Source: Lota lota (lineage: Eukaryota; Chordata; Actinopteri; Gadiformes; Lotidae). From it: a stretch of DNA of 64,000 nucleotides. This document shows positions 50,858 through 62,700 of the stretch, piece by piece. Under the pieces are notes generated by a model. The model saw nothing but the letters and a program-made list of their open reading frames with translations, did not search any database and was not told where the DNA came from. The stretch covers positions 372,001-436,000 of the forward strand of contig JACYXH010000839.1 in the NCBI GenBank assembly GCA_026745465.1, written 5' to 3'. How positions within the stretch are numbered: the first letter of the stretch is position 1; each line of letters opens with the position of its first letter. A program made the translations under genes and the position numbers.

Positions 50858-52417
50858 AGAGAGAGAGAGGGGGGGGGCCCACCCTGGTCCTCAGCACTGC
50901 AGCCTGTAGCGGTACTGTCGTAAGTGGGTCAGCAATCTTCCACTGTCACTGTGGATTCCTCGGAACCTGGAAGAGGGAAAATCAGTTTTTCTGCCATGTT
51001 CTTTCTTTTCTGAACAAATCAAGAGTTTGTTCAACAGTTCTTGTGACAGCCATGTTGTTCCCTCCACTTCTGGGTGGCTGGAGATGTCTTGAGTGTTTTG
51101 GTTCCGTGTTTTTGCCAGAGATTATTAAAGAAATTAATCCATAGATTATTAAGCATGTAATCCTCCCCAAGTACCCGCCATTAAAATTAGTGTCAAGTAA
51201 ATGTAATGTGCAGATGTAATACAATCCTCCACAGTACAAGTAGTCTAATGTAAAGTAATGTAATGTGACCTAAAAGTAATGGGATAAAAAAAGTAATGTA
51301 ATGCACTCTTAAGTGAAGTAGATGTAATGCAATGTAATGTAATACAAGTAATGTCAAGTAAATGTAGTGTACCTGCCAATGAAACAAAAGTAATGGAAAG
51401 TTAAACCTGCACTATGTAACTTTTGTACTGAAGCTATTTACTCCATAACAAAATATCAGAACTACTTTATTTCGCAATTGTTTTAGGCTAGTTGTGTGAA
51501 AACGTAAGTAGTCATCTGAAAAGTATAGCTAAAACTCAAGCCACTAGAGAATGCTAATGGGAACACTTTCATAGTGCAGGTTTAAAGTTATGTAAAGTGA
51601 AATTTCGGTAAGTAAAGTAAAGTAAATGTCATATACCCAGCAATAGACACAATGTCAAGTAATGTAACGTTTATAAAGTAAACGTAACGTAATAATGTTA
51701 TATAAAGTAAACGTAACGTAATAATGTCATATTAGTAAACATAATGTAATAATGTTATATAAAGTAAATGTAACGTAATAATGTAATATAAAGTAAATGT
51801 AACTAAATAATGTTATATAGAGTAAATGTAACGTAATAATATAAACTAAATGTAACAAAATGCAATATAGAGTAAATGTAACGTAATAATGTAATATAGA
51901 GTAAATATAACTAAATAATGTAATACAGAGTAAACCTAACGTAATAACGTAATATAGAGTAAATGTAACTAAATAATGTAATACAGAGTAAACCTAACGT
52001 AATAACGTAATATAGAGTAAATGTAACTAAATAATGTAATACAGAGTAAACCTAACGTAAGCTCCCCTCCCCCAGCTGTCTGGAGGCGGGCACCGCCGGC
52101 TACGACAGCGACGACACCAACGCCCGCAGCATGTCCAGCCTGTCCAACCGCTCCTCGCCGCTGTCCTGGCGACACGGCCAGTCCTCGCCCCGGCTGCAGG
52201 CGGGCGACGCCCCCTCGTCGGCCGGCAGCGTGTACCCCGGGGGCGTGGCCTCGGGCCGGGGCGGGGCCCACACCGTGCCCGCCCGCTGCCCCCCCGCCCG
52301 CCTGAGCAGCTGCACCTCGCGCATCGAGCTCATCGAGGGCCTCGACGACGCCGACCTGAAGTCCGGTTACCTTAGCGACACCAACCTGCCCGACGACGAC
52401 GACCAGCTGGCCAATGG
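33125..52417 (+). CDS. nav1: Neuron navigator 1, 5' portion with alternative N-termini (partial)
   Basis: Exons seen: A 33125-33953, B 34999-35090, C 41718-42435 (alternative first coding exon), D 48417-48519, E 52076-52417. C-D-E gives SNLRKQRSMTNL, LSKSEHSLFQAK, SRIPRGPYAEVKPLSK, FLKVDPELVVTVLGDL then EQLLFSQMLDPESQRKRTVQ, NVLDLRQNLE, MSSLRGSQ and SLSNRSSPLSWRHGQSSPRL, matching vertebrate NAV1 closely. NAV1 tracks microtubule plus ends through SxIP motifs and acts in axon guidance and neuronal migration. Both B and C leave one G before D, so either can join it as G|AC CCA GAG. Exon E ends GG|GTGAGC; all later exons, including coiled coils and the AAA domain, lie beyond 64000. Confidence 0.93.
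33965..34928. repeat. 32-bp minisatellite filling the nav1 exon A-B intron
   Basis: About 30 copies of ATACTCATAATGATGATAAT plus ACTGCTACTGCT, with 29-bp deletions and longer units carrying GGTAAGGATGATCATGATG. It starts about 11 bp after the exon A donor and ends about 70 bp before the exon B acceptor, so over 90% of the 1045-bp intron is tandem repeat. Some units contain GGTAAGGAT, a good donor match. Confidence 0.96.
34999..35090 (+). CDS. nav1: nav1 upstream coding exon B (long form)
   Basis: A 92-nt exon encoding RLQVTEETDASLDELSDC then SSDSMEVCCEDL, acidic and serine-rich. The acceptor is a NAGNAG tandem (CCAGCAG), allowing a one-codon difference (34999 or 35002). Donor CTGG|GTGAGG leaves one base, matching exon D. 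Joined, it reads CCEDLDPESQRKRTVQ, aligning with NAV2 LTGEDPEARRLRTVK. Confidence 0.65.
35110..35600. repeat. AT-rich minisatellite after exon B
   Basis: Units of CATCTAGTACCAATATATAT plus ACACAAT, with a long pure TA run at 35301-35368. It starts within about 20-35 bp of the exon B donor. Confidence 0.93.
35602..35648. repeat. Perfect 23-bp-arm palindrome
   Basis: The arms 35602-35624 and 35626-35648 are exact reverse complements around one C (core TATAGCACCAATATATA). AT-rich, so cruciform extrusion is plausible. It sits at the end of the AT-rich array. Confidence 0.95.
37935..38190. repeat. Large GT/CA quasi-palindrome
   Basis: The 28-bp arms 37981-38008 and 38073-38100 are exact reverse complements (core TGCGAGGATGTATAAG). 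The intervening 64 bp is GT then CA repeat meeting at GTACGCATATGCGTGCGC, and the outer flanks are again GT on the left and CA on the right, giving a hairpin-forming region of 200 bp or more. Confidence 0.93.
39378..39580. repeat. GT array with three GCAGTGTAGTG units
   Basis: Three copies of GTGCAGTGTAGTGCATGTGT plus CAGCATGCATG are separated by GT runs. Confidence 0.93.
40850..41717 (+). promoter_or_regulatory. nav1: nav1 short-form promoter and 5' UTR
   Basis: A GC-rich, TATA-less region with purine-rich GAGG arrays (40950-41020, 41160-41220, GGAGGA run 41308-41340) leads without an intron-like break into the coding exon. An upstream GTG-initiated in-frame extension exists (41688), but the first ATG in strong context is at 41718 (CAAGATGG). 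The start site cannot be placed from sequence alone. Confidence 0.5.
41718..42435 (+). CDS. nav1: nav1 alternative first coding exon C
   Basis: 718 nt, 239 codons plus one base, ending CAG ATG CTG G|GTGAG. It encodes the start of the classic NAV1 form: SNLRKQRSMTNL, LTDAEKKLHLYEPKW, LSKSEHSLFQ, an SxIP EB-binding motif SRIP at residues 151-154, PYAEVKPLSK, DGKSDDEILSSK, and FLKVDPELVVTVLGDLEQLL. The start is chosen for Kozak context. The human N-terminal lead before the SNLRKQ block differs, as expected for a disordered tail. Confidence 0.92.
44110..44295 (-). repeat. tRNA-derived SINE, reverse orientation
   Basis: Minus-strand head GGGCGCGGGCTAGTGTGGTG, B box GGTTCGAGCCCC, module ACTCGTCTCCTTAACGACG and tail AAGTCGCTGTGGATGAAAG. 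Near complete. Confidence 0.8.
45048..45225 (+). repeat. tRNA-derived SINE
   Basis: Head GGGGGCAAGATAGCATAGTG, B-box-like GGGTTGGATTCCC, module TAGCCCCTACCTGCTCCTAAA and tail TGACTAAATAG. Confidence 0.78.
46111..46168. repeat. (GA)n microsatellite
   Basis: An uninterrupted GA run of about 58 bp inside the nav1 intron. Confidence 0.95.
48180..48378 (+). repeat. SINE 3' part with the internal module triplicated
   Basis: Three tandem copies of CTAACCCCTACCTGCTCCTT plus AATGACATGTATCTGAATCC (about 45-60 bp each), then the tail GCTTTGGATTAAGCCATCTG and TGACTAAATAG. No head is present. It ends about 40 bp before nav1 exon D. Confidence 0.85.
48417..48519 (+). CDS. nav1: nav1 exon D
   Basis: Encodes (D)PESQRKRTVQNVLDLR then QNLEDTMSSLRGSQLSH, the block shared by NAV1, NAV2 and NAV3. 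TTCTAG acceptor; CACAG|GTACGC donor, followed after five bases by GT repeats and a poly-G tract. Confidence 0.95.
49733..49911. mobile_element. Short hAT-like MITE
   Basis: The ends are TAGGGCTGCTACTCC and, reverse complemented, TAGGGCTGCAGCTAACC, enclosing 180 bp of AT-rich sequence. TAGGGCTGC ends are common among fish hAT MITEs. No clear 8-bp target duplication was seen, so boundaries are uncertain. Confidence 0.5.
51160..52063. repeat. Degenerate AT-rich array before nav1 exon E
   Basis: Built of AAGTAAATGTAACGTAATAATG-type units (about 20-45 bp), becoming very regular at 51900-52060, where a 68-bp higher-order unit (TATAGAGTAAATGTAACTAA onward) is repeated three times. It ends about 12 bp before the acceptor of exon E. 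Confidence 0.9.
52076..52417 (+). CDS. nav1: nav1 exon E
   Basis: Encodes SCLEAGTAGYDSDDTNARSM, SSLSNRSSPLSWRHGQSSPR, LQAGDAPSSAG, SRIELIEGLDDADLKSGYLSD and DDDDQLANG. It aligns with human NAV1 from CYDSDDANPRS to KSGYMSDSDL. High GC (codon third positions mostly G/C), unlike the AT-rich array before it. Donor AATGG|GTGAGC. Confidence 0.95.
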
Positions 52418-54959
52418 GTGAGCGGAACTCTTTACTGTCCAAAAAATTTACTTTTCGAAGGTTTACTTTTTACCCGCCAGGGGGGAAACGGCGACCGGCC
52501 AGGCGATCGTTTGAATAAGTAAACCCTGCATTCATTAACCTGCCAAACGGTCCAATCCATCCCCCATTGGCTGGTGTTCAGATGTTCATTCTGGACCCTG
52601 TCACCATGGTGAACGCCAAGCACTGATGGTGATTTTGTAGTTGTCTGCTGGAGGACTTGTGTTTTGATGAGCTACTTCCTGGTAAAAAAAAAAAAAAAAG
52701 CACAGGTAAAAGTGGAACCCGTTCCGTTCTTGGCGACCCATTTCTTCAGCCGCTCTTATCTCTAAACCTGACATGTTTGAGCATCTACTTCGCCCACACA
52801 TTGTTTTATCCCATTGACATCTGCCGGTGAGATCAATCCCTGCGAATCAACGTCCAAATAGTACCTCGGCGATATTCATAGGGTGGTCGCCAGAGATTGC
52901 TGACTTATAAAAGCTGTAGATATCTGGTGGGGCATTTTTTTCATGAGAGAAAATGATTTTGAAAGGTTTTTTGAAGCGTCCCGGATGTACGGAGAAGGGG
53001 ACGGACCATTCGTCCCCGGCTGTTGACATGACAACGCCGGGGGAGTTCAGTCAGCGGCGGTCTACGGCGCGTTGAATAGGGCACCACAGGTGGCATGCGG
53101 CCTTGCGTCAAACGTTTAAGTCTCCCTTAAATGTTTGCTTCGAGTACGCTCTTGTCGATTTCGTTTTTTATTTTTTTATTTCCTCCGACGTGCATGTCAT
53201 CGTCTCGGGCGGGGTCGACAGATGGATTGAAACATTGGCTCCCTTTTGAACGCACTGCCAGACCTTTCCAATACTTAGTCGGGCGGTCACAGTCCGGGCG
53301 CAAACTCTGACGTTTCTTGGGCCCGACGCTTGGTGCCTCGAGAGCAGCTCAGCAGCGATCAAAGGGATTGTATCGGCTGTCTTCCTGCACTGCTCACACG
53401 CTCACTTTCCTCTGGTTGATCTTCAAGGATATCTGGAAATACCCATGGCACGCCGTTTCTGCTGACGAGTATGGGAAAAGCTTTTCTGAACTTCTTTCTT
53501 GTGCTGTGGAGGCTTGTTGCTTTTCAAAGTAACTTGCATCATCTGGTATTCCCTCATCACTGAGGTTGTTATTTGTTGTTGTGAAGGATCATGAAAACAT
53601 GACATGTAGTCATTTAGCAAACTCCTCTATCCGCAGTTATTTACAACTGAGCGAAGCGGTTTGTGCTAATCGGTTATGTTATGTTATCGGTTGTGTTAGT
53701 TATGTCGAGGCTGAAGTGATTGATCTAGCTGCGTATTCTTAATCATTCCCATTCCTTCCTCCTCTACCTCCCCCTTTCTATCTATCTTATTCTTCTCTCT
53801 CTCTCTCTCGCTCTCTCTCCCTCTCTCTCTCCCTCCCTCCCTCTCTCTCTCTCTCGCTCTCTCTCTCTCTCGCTCTCTCTCGCTCTCTCTCATGTGTCAC
53901 TCTCCATCTTTGTCCACTCTCTCTCCCTGCCTTTCCCGTTTCCACTACCCCTCACTCCGGGCCTTCCCGTGTCGTTCTCCATCGTCGTCCCATGTCGGAG
54001 GGATAGAATCCAGGCCAGTTCTCGGATGCTGTCCACTGCGGCCTCTGCTTAGCCTTATCAGCACTGCTGCACATGCACCCCCCCCCCCCCCCCCACCCCC
54101 CGCTCTGCACGCATGGGGGCGGGTGCCTGGCATTCAGGTCCCGCGCTCGCCACAGGCTGCACTGCATTAGGCTAAGAGAAATGGAGAGAGAGGAAGAGGA
54201 AGACGAGACGTCCTTTCCTTAAGGAGGACAAGGATTGAGAGCAGGAGGGAAGGAGAGGGAGGGAGAGGGAGGGAGACGGACCTGCCGGGGACTTATGAGA
54301 AGAGAGTTTGGAAACCGAGCCAGGAGAGGGAAGGGGGAAGGTGGGCGATAAGGCAACTCGTTTAGGGTAGAAGAAAGGGCGATGCAGTCGATTTATATAG
54401 AAACGAAGGAATGAGACGGCGAGAGGAGGAAAGGATCGAACGCCATCGCAGGAATTTGAGGACACGTGTCGCCACCCTTGACCTGGACCCTGGATGTTCA
54501 TTCAAGTTTCCTCGCCCCGTCTCCCCTGATATGAGTGGTGCCGAGAGGGCCCTCTCCTTCATATCCTGCTGCCATCCAGAGATGCTTATCTGCTGGGGTG
54601 GTCATCTGTATTTTAATCGGATCAACTTAAGTCTTAGGAACGTTAATGTCCTCCGAGAGGCTATTTGTGGTGCAGCACAGAATGTAAAGTCACATTAACA
54701 AGAACATCAGATAAACAAAAACAACAACAGTCTGATCATCTACAGCAGCCGTCATGGATAACATCATTATAGTTCACGTCAATAACTGCAGAGCAACCAG
54801 TGTAATACCGAATAAATAGTAAGAATACTGCACGTCCCCTATGTATCCATATATTTCACATTCCCTAGGTCATGTTTTCCACATCACTAAGATCCCCCCC
54901 CCCCAGACTCCCCATGGCTATCACCTCTTATTTAATTGATTTATTGCCATGGGAACAAA

Positions 54960-55345
54960 TGAGTTCATTGCTCGGTTGGTGCTGATCTTGGGGAATCTAC
55001 ACCTCCGACCAGAAGGGAGTGGCTGGAACTCCACTGAGGTGGATGGGATGTATCCATGGAGACCAGGTCCACCTTCCTAGAAAGCCTGGCCAGGTACAGG
55101 TGGACCAGGTCAGCCTGCGGCCCCCCCAGGATTGTCCCACAGGTCTTCCCAATTTGTCCTAATTTGTTCTTGTGAGTGATTTTGTAAGGTCCGTACCAGT
55201 ATACAATCCAATGAGAAAGGACGCTCTCAACCTCAGTCTGATGGCTGTGGGTTTTGTGTTGGTTCATCTGTGTCTCTGTGGGCTTCGAGGTGGATGTGGG
55301 AGGACCAGCAGTAGGAGCTGCTTTTAGATAATAGGCTGTGTCTGA
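54960..55345 (-). mobile_element. Non-LTR retrotransposon remnant (C-terminal end)
   Basis: A minus-strand frame contains VESVLSHWIVYWYG, then DLVHLYLARLSRKV, DTSHPPQWSSSHSLLVGG and PRSAPTEQ. This resembles the conserved tail of fish L2/Rex1-type reverse transcriptase polyproteins (SIL...WYGN, R.RKA, D.SHP, F.LLPSGRR.R). It is heavily diverged and 5'-truncated, with no catalytic domain in the window. Confidence 0.6.
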
Positions 55346-55431
55346 GATTTTAGCACACATTATGTTGTGTCACACATAACACACACACACACTCACACGT
55401 TCTCTATTTCAGACAAACACACATACACACA

Positions 55432-55465
<34 letters not shown>

Positions 55466-56118
55466 TGCATGCACACATGTACTGCACACCCACACCCACA
55501 CACACACACAGACACAGACACAGACACAGACACAGACAGACAGACACAGGTATAATCTTGGTCTGCATGTGTTCTAAAAAGGACTAAATAGTCTGGATCA
55601 ATTCAAGATGTCAAACTCAACAATATTTGAGATAATAATCATTCCTTTCATTTCTCACAAAGCAATGGGAAGCTTGTCACGGTTTTTTCAGTTCAACAAT
55701 GGCTTTCTTATACAGTAGCATTGCCTATTCTATTGCCTATACCTAGCATCTTCTCTTACTTACATTATGGTTAGCATATTTCTCTCCTCAGTTGCATTTT
55801 TCACTGTGATAATTAACACATTAAACTGTACACAGTTGCTCTGACGTTAGTTCACAATGAGCCTCTTTCTCTTGCTCTCTCTTGCTCTCTCTGCCTCTCT
55901 CTCTCTGCCTCTCTCTCTTTCTGTCTCTCTCTGCCTCTCTCTCTCTCTGCCTCTCTCTCTCTCTGCCTCTCTCTCTTTCTGTCTCTCTCTGCCTCTCTTC
56001 TTGTCTCTGTATCTCTTTCTCTCGCCGCCTCGCTCTCTCTCCCTCTCTGCCTCTCTTTCTGTCTCTCTTTTCTCCACCTCTCTCTCTTTCTCTCACCATC
56101 TCTCTCCCATGTATATGT

Positions 56119-56149
<31 letters not shown>

Positions 56150-57984
56150 ACACACACCCCCACACACCCACCCGCACACTCGCACGCTGCCGCTCATTGA
56201 CAACCATTCGCCCAGCGTCTCTTGAACGCAGACCGTGCTCCTCCTGCGTATCCATGGCAACACGCTGCTCACCGGCTGTGCGGAGTCGGTCTAACCGCTG
56301 CTTCCAGCTCCTCCCCAGAAACCATCGGCTAATGGCTCCGCGGGAAGAGCCGGCTTGTAATGACTTCTAGTTCAGATCACGCCTTGACATCCAGCCGTCG
56401 GAGTTCGAGAGGAACCGGCTACGCCTTTCCATCGACATTCCCAGTCAAACTGCAATAAAAACAAAGAAAAACATGCTCAAACATTTATGTTCCATATTGG
56501 AGTAAATGCATTCAATATGTGGTGTTTGTATGAAGCACCTGACATTTGTTAGTACAGTTGAGCGTGGATGGATTCTTTAGTTAAAACCACAGCTAATTAG
56601 CTTTGTGTTCGATGGATCACCGTGCTATCGGTGTTTAGGCTAGTAAACATGAGATGGTTATAAGCTAGTACAAAATAACAAACACTTCTCTCATAATGCA
56701 CACTGTAGTACAACCTCCTACCACATGTTCCCCCCCTATTTATAGCAGCATCAGCCACTTTGCCAACCGTTATTCTCCGGATATATGAGCAAGGGAAGAA
56801 GAATAGCTTATAGGCTGTTGGTTTAGCCTGTCCTTCATCATCACTTCAGTCCCTTCTTTATGGAACGAAATTAGTTAGCAGCCATTTTGTTTCCACGTGA
56901 CTCAATTGAACATGATGTCATTGTTTACAACAGCAGTCGAGTGTAACCACAAATGCAGGAGTATATGGAAAACCATGCATGCAGTGGTTCAGTGGAATGG
57001 TATTATGATGCATGTGTTTAATTCCAGCGTAACCATAACATCCATTATTGTCTTCTTGACTGGTCTGGTGTTTTTTAAATGCCATCATCTGTGATTTACT
57101 GATACAAGAGGAGAGCAGGAGCTGTATACTAGTGGTTGTTCAACGGAAGCAAACAATCCATCATCTGGAACGCAAGTATGTCTCCGGTTTGAGAGGAACA
57201 ACCCATTGAGCCAAACACTCAATGCTATTTACCATCAAAACGTTATTACTGTTTTATTTTTCTGTTTCTGTCTTCATACCGCATAATGGCTCTCTGGAAT
57301 ACCTATCACTCATTCTGCATTTTTATTATTGCAGGACATTACATTATGCCTGGGTCTGGTTTATGAATAGAACCAGTGATTAAGCGACATTTAAGGTGTG
57401 GGTTTAAAACGTTTTTCCACCCTGGGATATTTCTGTGGTGTTAAAGTCAATTATATTATGGTTGGAATAATGGTCCAACTGGGCTGCAAAGTCAGCAAGT
57501 CTGTCTTGGGCCTGACTTTCCCTGTCCAACAAAACAAAGTCTTCTGTCTGGTTAGGATGACAGTTGATTGATCGCGTGATATGTTCATGTTTTAGAGAGC
57601 AGAAGAACTGAGACATGACTTTCTTGATGAACTGAGCCCACCCGGAAGATTTATTTGCGTAAAGGACATATGTCCTTGTGTTTGCTCGGGATTCTGGGAA
57701 ATCAACCAACTGTCTGGTGACCAACAGCTTTGGTGACTAAACGATCGCCACGGAGAGACGAACAAACAAGCGCTATCGATCGCGGTGATGCCGGCGTTCC
57801 AGCGGATTGCCACGCTCCGTTAGATTAGATATCAAGGGGCCGCGCAACAAAGGGAACTGATTTGGTTAAGCATTAATTGTATTTGTAAATTGCATCAATT
57901 AACGCAATTAAAGTCATGGGTACTAATGGTGGGCGAGGTGGAATGTGAGGCTGACTGACTGGCCTGAGATGAGGAGAATTAGAG

Positions 57985-58440
57985 GAGAAGGGGGATGGGA
58001 AGAACAGAGAAGAGGACCGGGAGATGGAAAGCATGAGAAAAGGAGGGAAAGAAAGAAAGGAGGACAAGGGGAGAAAGGGGAGATAGAGGTAAGGAGAGGA
58101 AGGAGAGGAGAGGAGAGATTGAGAGCATGAGAAAAGGAGAGAAAGAAAGGAGGAGGACAAGGGGAGATAGAGGTAAGGAGACGAGAGATGGAGAGCATGA
58201 GAAAAGGAGAGAAAGAAAGGAGGAAGACAAGGGGAGATAGAGGTAAGGAGAGGAGAGGAGAGAAGGAGAGGAGAGGAGAGATGGAGAGCATGAGAAAAGG
58301 AGAGAAAGAAAGGAGGAAGACAAGGGGAGAAAGGGGAGATAGAGGAAATGAGAGGAGAGAAGGAGGAGAGGAGAGATGGAAGAGAGAGAAGGTGAGGAGA
58401 GATGGAGAGGAGAGAGAAGGAGAGGAGAGAAGGGAGGCTG
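57985..58440. repeat. GA-rich minisatellite (about 65-95-bp unit)
   Basis: About five copies of AGCATGAGAAAAGGAGAGAA, AGAAAGGAGGAAGACAAGGG and GAGATAGAGGTAAGGAGAGG. One strand is almost pure purine over 450 bp; frames on both strands are artefacts. Confidence 0.9.
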
Positions 58441-58991
58441 GTGCAGCAGTAACACGGCTCTGATCATGCGGCAACGTGGATGGAGACGGTGCTGCCATGG
58501 CAACCATCCTCCACTGACCCGCTGATGCGTTGTTTTGCGTGTGGGTGGGTGGGTGTGTGTGTGGGTGTGTCAATTTGTCTGTACAGATGTAAAGGGTAAC
58601 TGATTGAAATACAGAAAGAGAGATATAGAGCGAGAGAGAGAGGAGACATAGAAAGAGATGGATAGTGATCTTGTTGGTTCGCAAGCTGTGTTCAAAACCC
58701 AGTTCATCTGTGTCACCGTTGCCAGTGACATCCCCTGCCACTTTTAATGATCGTATCGCTCCTCTCATTTACATGAGGGTGCGTGTCACCTCCAGTGCTT
58801 GCTGAAAACAAACAGACTCTGAAGAAGACACACACCGCATTGAGCGTGTTTGCCTCCAGTGTTTTCACCGATAAGCCATTGGCTCTTCGGACCATGTGAT
58901 CACCATGGCAACCATCAAAAAGCTTTCTGCTCTCCTCCCCCCCCCCCCCCCCCCCCCGCCGCGAGGCGGCGAATCTGCTTAGCTTGTAGCA

Positions 58992-59092
<101 letters not shown>

Positions 59093-59473
59093 AAAAAAAT
59101 GTTAGCAGTCCTTTCAAATATGAAGAAATTCCTCCCGGCGTCTGTCATGGAAACTGCGTACAGGATCAGCGCGCAGCGCGGCGCTCACAGGAGTCGGCCC
59201 CAGTCATCTGATCCGGGGCCCGAGAGCCCCGTGCGGTCTGTCTTTAATTTCCCCTTTCCGGCGCCGCTTGGACTGCAGTGTCACCGCTCCGCTCTGAACC
59301 AGTGAGGCTGCTGGGGTATTTCTGCTGCTGGGTCCGACCTCCGACCTCCACACCACCACTTGGTGGTGTGGAGTTCTGTTGGTGTACTTGGTGTTTGTAT
59401 GAGTTATGGTTTGCTAACGCGGCTAACGCTAGGGGTCAGTTATTTTATGGGATTGCATCTCAGCAAGGGGGAG

Positions 59474-59554
<81 letters not shown>

Positions 59555-61905
59555 CGTGCGTGCGTGTGTGTGTGCGCGCGTGTGTGTAAATATATGTGTG
59601 TATGAGTGCCTGTGGAGGGATGCGCACACACATACACACACACACACACACACGTTCGCAGGCACGCACACACGCAGGCCTAAACACATGCAGGGACATA
59701 CCTGACCATTTACAAGGGGTTATGATTTGGGTTCCCACCCACTGCATTATCGTGTCACCTGCGTACGACTTGGACATCGTTCAAGGACCCCAAAAAACGC
59801 AATGAAATGCCTTGTGACGTCCAAACAGCACTCACAAGCACAAACGTAAACACGCGCGTGTGTGTGTGTGTGTGTGTGTGCGTGCTCACACGTGCGTGAA
59901 CACACACAAACACAGATGGTCTTGTGGTCTAGTCCGAGTCCTTTTGCTCTTTCTCTCCCTCCCTGCTGGGAGCGACGCGGTAACACTTCACGCTCCCCCC
60001 GGCATCAGACCCACGACCCCGCCGCCACATCAGCCACCAAAATGATGGATCAGCCATTAACACACTCCCAGAAGGGAGGGAGGGTGTGTGTGTGGGGGGG
60101 GAGGGGGGGGGGGGTGGTGGTATTGGGGGAGGTGGTCACCCTCCATGTCCTGCTGTTGGTGGCACATGCTGAAAGGGGGGTTGTGTGTGTGTGTGCGTGT
60201 GTGTGTGTGTGTGTGTACATGTATTATCCAATTACAGTGTTAAGCCCCCCCCAGTTCAGAATGATACATAGATCTACTGGTTTGCATTATGTTGTTATTG
60301 TTAGACTGTTGGACTTATTGCTACAGTCTGCTTCAGGGTGAGTCACTCTGTAGCATTCCTTGGCTATCGCATAGAGCCAGCTGTAGCGGCTTTACAATAT
60401 TGCTTTTCATTCCTTTGTTTCTTTTTCATTGCTGTTACATATAAATGTCCAATAGGGGGAGCAGTGAGCCACAGCTTGGAAGCGTATGGACGTATGGAGC
60501 CGCGATACGTGTGTTTGTATGATGGATGCTGTATTTAAAGGGCCGGCTGTGTAGTCTCTCTATTTTTCAATCTAATAGTTGGTCCTTTGGTCCTGTTGGA
60601 TATTAGAGCTGGCAAATGTAACTGGATTTATTGTGTACCGCAGTGTTTGAGTGCCTCTGGAAAACACCCTGGTTTGCGGTTTAATCACCAGGTAAACACA
60701 TTAAGACCGACAGGCTGGGTCCAGCAGCCCGCAGATCTGGGGCTGATTTTGAGTGGTTTTTAGTTCAGGAGAACGATGCTGACTTCTGCGCGGTGCAGCG
60801 TCAGAGCGAGGGCCAGTAAGTGGATCTGAGATGCACCAGGGTTGCGAGACGGTCGGCCCCTCGCTCAGAATGAAAATGGACTCGGGTTGCCGCTTGTCTG
60901 GGAACTAAGTGCCCCCGGTCTCCATCTGGGTCAGACACAAAGCTCGCAGGCCGAGTCACACTGGGAGCAGGGAGGAGACAGACCTCCTGGCCAGCGGGTG
61001 AGTCAGTCGGAGTCAGTCTGGGGTAAGGACCTACGGTGTGGCCCGTTTCCCAGAATGCCGTTCACCCGTTAGACCTTTCCACAGTGAGCAGATGTACCGG
61101 TGGGTATCCGAGAACCTCATTCAGAGGCTGTCCTGCTTGCATCGTGGGATATCTTCTATTTAACGTTGGCTCATTGTGTCGATTTTGTCCAAAGAAACTT
61201 AGTGAATGGTGTCCCCCACCTAGGAGCAGGTGGGGCTTATCTTGCTCAAGGATTACTTTCACTACTTTGCCGTGAGTGCACTAGTTTGTCAGCTGTCTTC
61301 TGGTCTATTGGAATGCATAAATACAACAAATGGTGCATACATTTTAGGTGCACTGAAATATCCCATGATGCGTCATTGTATCTTGTGATAAAGGAAAAGC
61401 AATAGCAAGCGTAATTAACAAGCCCAGACATTAACTGACTCGTGTGTATACCATCTCAGAGTGGACCGACTAGACAAAAGCAATCAATCGGCTGTCCATT
61501 TTTATTTATACAAACGAGAGATGGCATAAGTGTCGAATTGTGATCGGTCAAGTCCTATATGTCGACTTGATTCTTAATCAATACAAGGATTGTCTTCACA
61601 ACCCTCGGCGCCGTGGGTTCCTCAGCGCTCTGGTATGACGGCCCCAGGGAGAGCTTGCAGGAACCGGTCCAATAAAAGCTGTAAACCCGGAGCGAGGATT
61701 TACAGTTTGATCCCCGACACACAGAGCCAATGGGGCCTTGTGACTTTGACCTTTCAACACTGACGTCACCCCCAGAAGGGATTAACGTGTTTTTAAAGAG
61801 CTAGTAAATATCCTTGCTCTGTCACCTCCCTCTCTAAGCAAACAGTCTGAGGGTGTTTTGGAGATTAGGGAGATTGGAGGGGTTCCTCTGGGCGCAATAT
61901 TACAG

Positions 61906-61908
<3 letters not shown>

Positions 61909-61944
<36 letters not shown>
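61909..61944. repeat. Poly-G tract, 36 nt
   Basis: An uninterrupted G run; a second of 34 nt lies at 62667-62700. Such lengths are prone to sequencing error, so exact size is uncertain. Confidence 0.93.
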
Positions 61945-61946
<2 letters not shown>

Positions 61947-62666
61947 GACAATGTCACTGTGGTGAAGTGTGCTTCATAAATAAACTTGATTTGACTCGAC
62001 TAAGTAATTTGGTGACCAGGAAAGAACGGTTATTAGCATGCGAACATGATGTTTTGACTTATCAGATGGCAGTTTGCTTTGCTCTGCATGTGGCTCTGCT
62101 TAGCAGCAAATTACCCTGTAACGGAGCCAATACACACGAGCCTTGATCTTTCAAAACCTTTGTTTGGCTTTTTTAAAAGGGAGTGTAAGCGCATGTTTTT
62201 TTTTGGGGGGAACACAACATTTGATGTCCTAAAGGGCAGGATAATGTTGTGGCATTTCAGTTCATCCAAACTGAAATGTTCATGGTTTGATAATCGAATG
62301 CCCAGTTTACCTGTAGGTATCCTAAATAGTAAAATACTGTAAATATGTATTGAATAGTAAAGACACATATCAAAGACTGAAGGCTTAATCGTATGACTAC
62401 TTACCATAACTAACTCAACCCCATTTCCAGAGAAAGTTATTGTGCGGTCACTCATTCTACCAAATCGGTTCTCTTTTTTCAGTTCTGTCCACATCCACAG
62501 ATGAGGGCTGGGGTGTGGACACCCCTTCTGCCCACACAGTCTGTACCTCCTGGAGTCCGTTGGTTTACTGTATTGTAGGATCTGGTGAGGTCATCACTGT
62601 GAGACAGATCCACTACTAATGAGAACAGAGAGAGAAACGAAGGACAAACGTTTTCCACATCACACT

Positions 62667-62700
<34 letters not shown>

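Larger units (their letters stand above)
48520..52075. other. nav1: nav1 intron D-E
   Basis: It contains poly-G tracts (48542-48556, 48845-48867), a small hAT-type MITE (49733-49911), a GA-rich zone with (GA)n at 50791-50852, and a long degenerate GTAA-type array (51160-52063) running up to the exon E acceptor. Confidence 0.65.

Noticed and set aside
59101..59305. Possible exon KFLPASVMETAYRISAQRG in the nav1 intron
   Set aside because: It follows directly from a GT array and poly-A, matches no NAV1 block, and lacks convincing splice sites.
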